Source of the DNA: an uncultured bacterium | GTDB lineage: Bacteria > Verrucomicrobiota > Kiritimatiellia > CAIKKV01 | Direction: 5' to 3' | DNA: 5,368 nucleotides | Assembly: GCA_903828035.1 (NCBI GenBank) | Contig: CAIKKV010000349.1 | Location: forward strand, 1-5,368 | Part shown: positions 1-5,368 of the stretch, piece by piece | Layout of the letters: each line of letters starts with the position of its first letter | Position numbering within the stretch: position 1 is the first letter of the stretch | The notes under the pieces: generated by a model | The model's input: the letters and a program-made list of their open reading frames with translations, nothing else | The model's database searches: none | Told to the model about the DNA's origin: nothing | Position numbers and translations under genes: made by a program

Positions 1-351
1 GGATCGGGGACCCGCTCCTCCTTTGAGGACATCATCGGCGGCATTTCGCTGCTCAAGGAGTCGCTGGTGCAGGACTCCAATGGCACGATCCGCGAAACGG
101 TGGCCAATGACCGGGACTCGATCGGCTACCTGTCCCTGGGCCTGTTGAACGACAAGGTGCGCGCCGTGACGGTGGACGGGGGCGTCTGCTCCGACGAGGC
201 GATCCTGGCGGGCCAGTACAAGCTGGTGCGGCCGATCTACCTGCTGACACAGGCGAATGCGTCCGGGGTCGCGGCGGATTTCGTGGCCTACGTGCTTTCT
301 TCCCTTGGCCAGGACACCATCCGGAGGAACGGCCTGCTGCCGGCGAAATAA
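1..351 (+). CDS. pstS: Phosphate ABC transporter substrate-binding protein PstS, C-terminal part
   Basis: This is the last 116 residues of a periplasmic phosphate-binding protein that hands inorganic phosphate to the PstC-PstA channel; the N-terminus and signal peptide lie left of the window. The frame is open from base 1 and begins with GSGTRSSFE, the Ser-Gly-Thr-Arg phosphate-binding loop of the PstS family. Further family marks are NDRDSIGYLSLG (about residues 35-46), which matches the conserved 'IGY' strand, and RPIYLLTQ (about 77-84), matching the usual RPLY segment before the last helices. The TAA stop at 349-351 is followed after a single base by the pstC ATG, so the two are almost certainly co-transcribed and translationally coupled. 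Identification rests on the loop motif, the C-terminal pattern and the position ahead of pstC. Whether the missing N-terminus is normal cannot be seen. Confidence 0.93.
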   Translation, partial: GSGTRSSFEDIIGGISLLKESLVQDSNGTIRETVANDRDSIGYLSLGLLNDKVRAVTVDGGVCSDEAILAGQYKLVRPIYLLTQANASGVAADFVAYVLSSLGQDTIRRNGLLPAK

Positions 352-352
352 G

Positions 353-1210
353 ATGAAGGGAACCGGGGAAAAAGCGGCGGAGTGGATCCTGCGCGGGCTG
401 GCCTTTTCGGCCCTCGCGAGCCTCCTGCTGATTGCCGTCTTCATATTCAAGGAAGGCGCCCCCTTTATCTTCCGCCTCGGGCTGAAGGATTTCCTGCTGT
501 CATCGGATTGGCGCCCGCATGAGGGGCACTTCGGAATTTTACCCATGATCGTGGCCTCTTTCTGGGTGACGCTGGGGGCCATGCTGGTGGGCGCTCCCCT
601 GGGAATTGCCGGCGCCATCTTCCTCAACGAGTTCGTTCCGGCGCCGGTTCGCCGGATCGTCAAGCCGATGATCGAGCTGCTCGCGGGCATTCCCTCGGTG
701 GTCTTCGGGTTCATCGGCGTCATGGTGGTGGCGCCGCTGATCCGCAATCACCTGGGCGGCCCCGGGCTGTCCCTGCTGGCCGCCTCCCTGATCCTGGGGA
801 TCATGATCCTGCCGACGATTATCAGCATTTCGTCGGATGCGATCGCCAGCGTGCCGCGTTCGTATCGCGAAGGCGCCCTGGCGCTGGGGGCCACGCGGTG
901 GCAAAGCGTGCACATGGTGGTGCTGAAGGCCGCGCGCTCCGGAATCGTGGCCGGCATTATCCTGGGCATGGGCCGGGCCGTGGGGGAGACCATGGCCGTC
1001 ATCATGGTGGCCGGCAATGCGGTCGCCAATCCCCGCAGCCCGCTGGAATCGGTCCGCACCATGACGGCCAATATCGCCCAGGAGATGGGCTCCGCCACCG
1101 GCATGCACCGCCAGGCGCTGTTTGCCACCGGCGTGGTGCTCTTCATCAGCATCATGGCGCTGAACGGGCTCGCCATGGCGGCCATGAAAAAGCGTGAGGT
1201 GAAGGCGTGA
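353..1210 (+). CDS. pstC: Phosphate ABC transporter permease PstC
   Basis: This is an inner-membrane channel subunit of the Pst importer, 285 residues long, slightly shorter than E. coli PstC. It pairs with PstA. A first membrane segment covers about residues 13-32, and a periplasmic loop follows. The permease core starts near residue 62 with several hydrophobic segments (about 62-91, 107-130, 139-160, 198-221, 255-278). The cytoplasmic coupling (EAA) loop, which docks on the ATPase, is at about 171-197: SYREGALALGATRW. GRAVGET (207-213) carries the Arg208 and Glu212 typical of PstC. ATG 353 is chosen because no other start codon lies close upstream in frame. It has no good ribosome binding site of its own (the nearest GGAGGA, 323-328, is 24 bases away), so re-initiation after pstS is likely. 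The end overlaps the pstA start by four bases. PstC and PstA are told apart by order and by similarity to the usual PstC pattern. Confidence 0.95.
   Translation: MKGTGEKAAEWILRGLAFSALASLLLIAVFIFKEGAPFIFRLGLKDFLLSSDWRPHEGHFGILPMIVASFWVTLGAMLVGAPLGIAGAIFLNEFVPAPVRRIVKPMIELLAGIPSVVFGFIGVMVVAPLIRNHLGGPGLSLLAASLILGIMILPTIISISSDAIASVPRSYREGALALGATRWQSVHMVVLKAARSGIVAGIILGMGRAVGETMAVIMVAGNAVANPRSPLESVRTMTANIAQEMGSATGMHRQALFATGVVLFISIMALNGLAMAAMKKREVKA
1196..1201 (+). promoter_or_regulatory. Ribosome binding site of pstA
   Basis: GAGGTG lies inside the end of pstC, five bases before the GTG at 1207. It supports that GTG as the start and fits coupled translation through the GTGA overlap. Confidence 0.7.
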
Positions 1211-2042
1211 GGCTCAACCCCAAAGCCGCCCAGGTGCTGGCCGTGGCCGTTCTCGGCGGGGCCACGCTGCTGACGCTCGCCGTGCTCGTCTTCGTGATCG
1301 TGTTTGTCCTGAGCAAGGGGCTGCCCGTTCTCAACTGGAGCTTCCTGGCGGACAGCCCCCGCGAGATGGGGAAGTCGGGCGGCATCTTCCCGACCCTGGT
1401 GGGCACGCTGATCCTGCCCGTGGCGGCCATCGCGATCGCCCTTCCGCTCGGCGTGGGAACCGCCGTCTACCTGACCGAATACACGCGGCCCGGTCCGGTG
1501 ACCCGCGCCATCCGCTTCGGAACGGACTGCCTGGCCGGCATTCCGTCGATCATCTTCGGCCTGTTCGGCTATATCTTCTTCGTCACGATCCTTCACATGG
1601 GCTGGTGTATCCTGTCGGGCGCGCTCACCCTTTCGATCATGGTGCTCCCCACGATCATCCGGACGGCGGAGGAGGCCATCAAGGCCGTTCCCCGAAGCTA
1701 CCGGGAGGTCAGCTACTCCCTGGGCGCGACGCGGTGGGAAACGGTGTGGAAGGCCGTGCTCCCGAACGCCTTGCCGGGCATCGTCACCGGCGTCATGCTG
1801 AGCGTGGGCCGGTGCATCGGGGAGACCGCCGCGGTGATCTTCACCGCGGGCGCCTCGCTCCGGCTGCCGCATTCGGCCTTCGATTCGGTCCGCACGATGG
1901 CGGTGCATTTCTACATCCTGGCGCGCGAGGGCATCTCCACCGAAAACGCCTATGGCACGGCCGCCGTGCTGGTCCTCTCCATCCTGATCGTCAATTCGGT
2001 CTCCTACTGGATGATGCACCGGTTCATCGCGGGGAGGTCGGC

Positions 2043-2046
<4 letters not shown>
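1207..2046 (+). CDS. pstA: Phosphate ABC transporter permease PstA
   Basis: This is the second membrane channel subunit of the Pst importer, 279 residues. It starts with GTG inside the last codons of pstC (GTGA overlap), with GAGGTG at 1196-1201 as a well-placed ribosome binding site. Membrane segments are seen at about 10-35, 62-90, 109-131, 135-154, 190-214 and 254-273. The motif PxxIG is not used to name it; instead the LAGIPSIIFGLFGY segment (109-122), the coupling loop SYREVSYSLGATRW (164-177) and GRCIGET (201-207, Arg202 and Glu206) are typical of PstA. The EAA-type loop reads EVS where PstC has EGA, so the two permeases offer different docking surfaces to the two different ATPases that follow. 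The stop overlaps the pstB1 start by GTGA. The penultimate codons (Gly-Arg as GGG-AGG) also form the pstB1 ribosome binding site. Confidence 0.95.
2033..2037 (+). promoter_or_regulatory. Ribosome binding site of pstB1
   Basis: GGAGG is five bases before the GTG at 2043 and decides the start among several upstream in-frame codons. It is written by the Gly-Arg codons (GGG AGG) near the end of pstA. Confidence 0.75.
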
Positions 2047-2797
<751 letters not shown>

Positions 2798-2801
<4 letters not shown>

Positions 2802-3559
2802 CGGCAAGCCCGGCCATGTCCATCCGCGACTTGAACTTGCACTACGGGGCTTTCCAGGCCCTGAAGAGCGTGACGCTGCCGATCGAGTCGCGCCGGATCA
2901 CGGCCCTGATCGGGCCCTCCGGCTGCGGGAAGTCCACGCTGCTGCGGACGTTGAACCGCATGAACGATCTGGTTCCCGGCTGCCGCATCACGGGCACGGT
3001 GGAGCTGGAAGGCTCCGACATCTACGGCCGGGGCGTGGACGTGTGCGCCCTGCGCAAGAAGGTGGGCATGGTTTTCCAGAGGCCGAATCCGTTTCCGCTG
3101 ACGATCCGGGAAAACGTGGCCTTCGGGCTGCGCGTGGAGGGGCGGACGGATTCGCGGGCGCAGGCGGAGGTGGTGGAGCGCAGCCTGCGGGGCGCCTCGC
3201 TCTGGGAGCAGGTGAAGGACAAGCTGAACGCGCCGGCGATGGCGCTTCCGCTGGACCAGCAGCAGCGGCTGTGCGTGGCGAGGGTGCTGGCCGTTGAGCC
3301 GGACGTGATCCTGATGGACGAGCCCTGCTCGGCCCTCGATCCGATCTCGACGGCCAAAATCGAAGAGCTGATGCTGGAGCTGCGCTCGGCGTATACCATT
3401 GTGATTGTCACCCACAACATGCAGCAGGCGTCGCGCATTTCGGACCGCTCGGCGTTCATGCTGCTGGGCGAGATGATCGAGGCCGGGGAGACCCTGGCCC
3501 TGTTTACCAAACCCGGCGACCGCCGGACCGAAGACTACATCACCGGACGGTACGGCTGA
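2798..3559 (+). CDS. pstB2: PstB-family ATPase 2 with degenerate signature motif (catalytic partner)
   Basis: This is the second cytoplasmic ATPase of the importer, 253 residues. ATG 2798 overlaps the pstB1 stop (ATGA), with GGAGG at 2788-2792 five bases upstream. Motifs are: A-loop Tyr16; Walker [10 protein letters not shown] (39-47); Q-loop [12 protein letters not shown] (89-100) with Gln94; Walker B VILMDEP (170-176) with Glu175; D-loop SALD (178-181); and H-loop VTHNMQQA (204-211) with His206. All match canonical PstB. The exception is the ABC signature: LSGGQ is replaced by LPLDQ (150-154; Pro151, Leu152, Asp153), while the following QQRL is kept. The Ser and Gly that contact the gamma-phosphate of the partner's ATP are therefore missing. 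A homodimer should have no normal signature at either site, so PstB2 is expected to work with PstB1. The C-terminal [10 protein letters not shown] is the usual PstB tail. phoU begins 18 bases after the stop. Confidence 0.94.
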
Positions 3560-3564
3560 GAGGG

Positions 3565-3570
3565 AAGGAG
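3565..3570 (+). promoter_or_regulatory. Ribosome binding site of phoU
   Basis: AAGGAG lies in the 18-base spacer after pstB2, seven bases before ATG 3578. It is the only binding site in the operon that is not inside the preceding gene. Confidence 0.75.
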
Positions 3571-3577
3571 CGAGACC

Positions 3578-4243
3578 ATGCACTTGCAGCGCGAGATCGA
3601 TAAACTGAAGAAGCTGATCCTGGCCCTGAGCGCCGAGGTGGAGACCGACCTTCGCGCCGCGGTGCGCGCCGTGGAGGAGCGGAATCCCGAGCTGGCGAAG
3701 GACGTGATCGACCGGGAGCGGCTGACCAACGCCATGGAAGTGGACGTGGAGGAGGACTGCCTCAAGATCCTGGCCCTGTACCAGCCCGTGGCCGCCGACC
3801 TGCGGTACATCATCGCGGTGCTGAAGATCAACCAGGACCTGGAGCGGATTGGCGATCTCGCCGTGCACATCGCCGAGCGGAGCCTGCAGAGCGGCAGCCA
3901 GCCGCTGCCCGACATTCCGTTCCGGCTGGGCGAGATGGCGGACCTCACCCGTCAGCTGCTGAAGCGGGTGCTGGATGCCTTTGTGAACTTGTCCGAGTCG
4001 GAGGCGCGCGAGGTGTGCCTGAAGGACCGCGAGATTGACGACCTGAATCGCGAGATCGTGCAGAAGGTCAAGGCGGCGATCACGCAGAACCCCGCGCAGT
4101 TCGATTCGCTGCTGCAGGTCATGAGCATTGCGCGCCATCTCGAGCGGATCGGGGATCACGCCACGAATATTGCCGAGGACCTGATCTACCTGATCGAGGG
4201 CCGGATTGTCCGCCACACGGACGAGGTTTCAGACAAGCGTTGA
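3578..4243 (+). CDS. phoU: Phosphate signalling/transport accessory protein PhoU
   Basis: This is a cytoplasmic regulator that connects the Pst transporter with the PhoR-PhoB type sensor system and limits phosphate uptake; it has 221 residues, against about 240 in E. coli. It is an all-helical tandem repeat of two three-helix bundles. The first repeat carries the metal-binding pattern DLERIGD (87-93; Glu89, Asp93), and the second carries HLERIGDHATNIAED (187-201; Glu189, Asp193). Tyr68-Gln-Pro and ADLRYI (73-78) are also family hallmarks. The ATG is preceded by AAGGAG at 3565-3570, seven bases away, so it has its own ribosome binding site, unlike the overlapping genes upstream. This fits a regulator made at a different level from the transporter. 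It ends in TGA followed in frame by TAA (4241-4246). It is the last gene of the operon. No phoB or phoR is in view. Confidence 0.95.
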   Translation: MHLQREIDKLKKLILALSAEVETDLRAAVRAVEERNPELAKDVIDRERLTNAMEVDVEEDCLKILALYQPVAADLRYIIAVLKINQDLERIGDLAVHIAERSLQSGSQPLPDIPFRLGEMADLTRQLLKRVLDAFVNLSESEAREVCLKDREIDDLNREIVQKVKAAITQNPAQFDSLLQVMSIARHLERIGDHATNIAEDLIYLIEGRIVRHTDEVSDKR

Positions 4244-4271
4244 TAAATAAATGTCCGGGCGGGGCGAACCC
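4244..4271. other. Convergent intergenic gap between phoU and the deacetylase-like gene
   Basis: Only 28 bases separate the two stop codons. The stretch begins AT-rich (TAAATAAATG, giving a second stop in frame with phoU) and turns GC-rich. No stem-loop followed by a T-run is visible on either strand, so no intrinsic terminator can be assigned; termination may be Rho-dependent or lie inside the opposing gene. Confidence 0.5.
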
Positions 4272-5368
4272 TCAGGGTGAGCCGATGATCGGCGTGATCG
4301 TCCGCACGGGCTCCGACTCGGTGAGCGAGACAGGGGAAATCCCCTTCGGCCCGGAAACATCCGCCCGTTTCAGAAACACCGTTGTCTGTTTTCCCCGGCC
4401 CGGCAGGGCGAAGTAAGCCCGGGCATCCAGCGTCACGGAAGCGCCGGAACACGCGATCGTGGTGACGGCGTGATGCAGCACTTGTTCGATGTATCTTTGG
4501 CTGTCCGGCGCCAGCATGAAGGCCGGCTGATCGCCCGCGCGCTGCAGGAGGCGGACCCATTCATCAACGGCCTCGCCATTGCGCGCGGGATCCTCATGCA
4601 GGAGCTGGGGCCAGTGCAGCCCCAGCGTGGGCCCGCGAATCGTGTAATCCGCCGAGGGGCCGACCTGCCGCCACGGAATATCGTTTTGACTGCGATCCAG
4701 CATAAGCATGGAGTCATCGTAAAAGAAGGGCGCCCGGGGCGGGGACGAATCGCGGCCCAGCCGGTTGAACGGCGTGGAGATGGCTGAGATGCCGGCGCGG
4801 GAGAGGAGGGGCCCCATTCCGTCGGGGCCCAGGCCGGTGCGGTAGAGAAACGCGCAGGGCACAAAGGTGCGCGGGTGGGGGCCGAGCTGGTGGGCGTCCC
4901 AGAGTTTGTAGTAGAGGTCGAGATGGCGGAGGACCTCGTCGCGCGGGCGCATGGCGCTTTCCTTGGTGAACCATTCGGCGCGGGAGCAAGCGCCCTTGAG
5001 GGGGCCGTCCCAGTGCCAGAACTCATGGCAGAGGCCGTGCAGGGCCAATTCGACATGGGCGGCTTCGCGGCGCAGAAGGTCGGCGGCCTCGTCGAGCCAC
5101 GGCCCGCTCCAGCGGGCGTTGTCCCAGGCGGCGCCCTGCCAGGTGGCGGAGGGGAGGGCGCGGAGCCAGTTCCAGCGGTCCCACTCGCCGAGCATGAACG
5201 CGGCGAGGGGGCGGGTTCCGGTGCGGCGGCCGAGGTCGATGAGCGCCTGGTAGTCCGCGACGGCGTGGGGGCGGGGCATGGCGGTGCGGAAGGGCTCCCC
5301 GCGAGCGCTTCCATCTTCGCCGCTCCACCAGCCGACGTCATCCACCACGACTTGGATGGGCTGTGGAA
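4272..5368 (-). CDS. Polysaccharide deacetylase-like (NodB-fold) protein, partial at its N-terminus
   Basis: This gene is convergent with phoU. Its stop is at 4272-4274 and the frame stays open to the right edge, giving at least 364 residues. A GTG at 5348 is possible, but the hydrophobic strand PIQVVVDDVGWW runs through it, so the real start is probably beyond the edge. Counting from that GTG, Asp3-Asp4 look like the metal/catalytic Asp pair of NodB motif 1, His104-x3-His108 (in LALHGLCHEFW) looks like the motif 2 metal ligands, the segment near FVPCAFLY resembles motif 3, and His245 (GLHWPQLLHEDP) could be the late catalytic His. 'GISAISTPF' resembles the strand that precedes this region in deacetylases. 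No signal peptide can be judged. The substrate is unknown; carbohydrate esters are the family norm. Assignment to the family is inferred from motifs alone, and an uncharacterised NodB-like or DUF2334-like protein is equally possible. It has no evident link to phosphate uptake. Confidence 0.55.
   Translation of the reverse strand, partial: PQPIQVVVDDVGWWSGEDGSARGEPFRTAMPRPHAVADYQALIDLGRRTGTRPLAAFMLGEWDRWNWLRALPSATWQGAAWDNARWSGPWLDEAADLLRREAAHVELALHGLCHEFWHWDGPLKGACSRAEWFTKESAMRPRDEVLRHLDLYYKLWDAHQLGPHPRTFVPCAFLYRTGLGPDGMGPLLSRAGISAISTPFNRLGRDSSPPRAPFFYDDSMLMLDRSQNDIPWRQVGPSADYTIRGPTLGLHWPQLLHEDPARNGEAVDEWVRLLQRAGDQPAFMLAPDSQRYIEQVLHHAVTTIACSGASVTLDARAYFALPGRGKQTTVFLKRADVSGPKGISPVSLTESEPVRTITPIIGSP

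Noticed and set aside
748..2019. A 423-codon open frame on the - strand across pstC and pstA
   Set aside because: Same reason: rich in Asp, His, Gly and Arg with no domain pattern, opposite clear permease genes.
1605..2042. N-terminal extension of pstB1 in frame upstream of 2043
   Set aside because: It overlaps pstA for its whole length and gives a composition unlike any PstB; the GTG at 2043 has a good ribosome binding site and yields the normal length.
4281..4293. Palindrome GCCGATGATCGGC near the end of the convergent gene
   Set aside because: It is short, inside coding sequence, gives at most a four-pair stem, and has no second copy in the window that would suggest an operator.
4332..4345. 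Inverted repeat AGGGG-AAAT-CCCCT as a terminator
   Set aside because: The stem is only five pairs, lies within the convergent coding region and has no T-run on either side.
4470..4787. + strand open frame of 105 codons inside the deacetylase-like gene
   Set aside because: No family signal and no convincing ribosome binding site; the opposite strand carries the motif-supported protein.

Overview
The window holds a compact, GC-rich high-affinity phosphate uptake (Pst) operon on the + strand, cut at its 5' end, followed by one convergent gene on the - strand that is cut at the right edge. The order is 'pstS (C-terminal end only) - pstC - pstA - pstB1 - pstB2 - phoU, then the convergent partial gene, which looks like a polysaccharide-deacetylase (NodB-fold) protein. 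There is no stretch of more than about 30 bases without a gene, and no RNA gene, mobile element or CRISPR array was seen.

The Pst genes are tightly coupled. The pstS stop and the pstC start are one base apart, pstC/pstA and pstA/pstB1 overlap by GTGA, pstB1/pstB2 overlap by ATGA, and phoU follows after 18 bases with its own strong ribosome binding site. PstS delivers periplasmic phosphate to the PstC-PstA membrane channel, the PstB ATPases power uptake, and PhoU links the transporter to phosphate signalling. Any promoter or Pho box would lie upstream of the window.

The standout observation is in the two tandem pstB genes, whose motif losses are complementary. PstB1 keeps an intact LSGGQ signature but has lost the Q-loop glutamine (Ala93) and the H-loop histidine (Asn205). 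PstB2 keeps canonical Walker A, Q-loop, Walker B and H-loop, but its signature reads LPLDQ instead of LSGGQ. In a head-to-tail heterodimer, PstB2's nucleotide-binding residues facing PstB1's signature would make one fully canonical ATP site, and the other site would be degenerate on both faces. This predicts an obligate, asymmetric heterodimeric phosphate importer, an arrangement better known from exporters such as TM287/288, TAP and CFTR.

The organism is a high-GC bacterium. The convergent gene resembles, from memory, proteins common in Lentisphaerae/Kiritimatiellota-like and Paenibacillus genomes, so a PVC-group bacterium is a weak guess; the sequence alone does not settle it.
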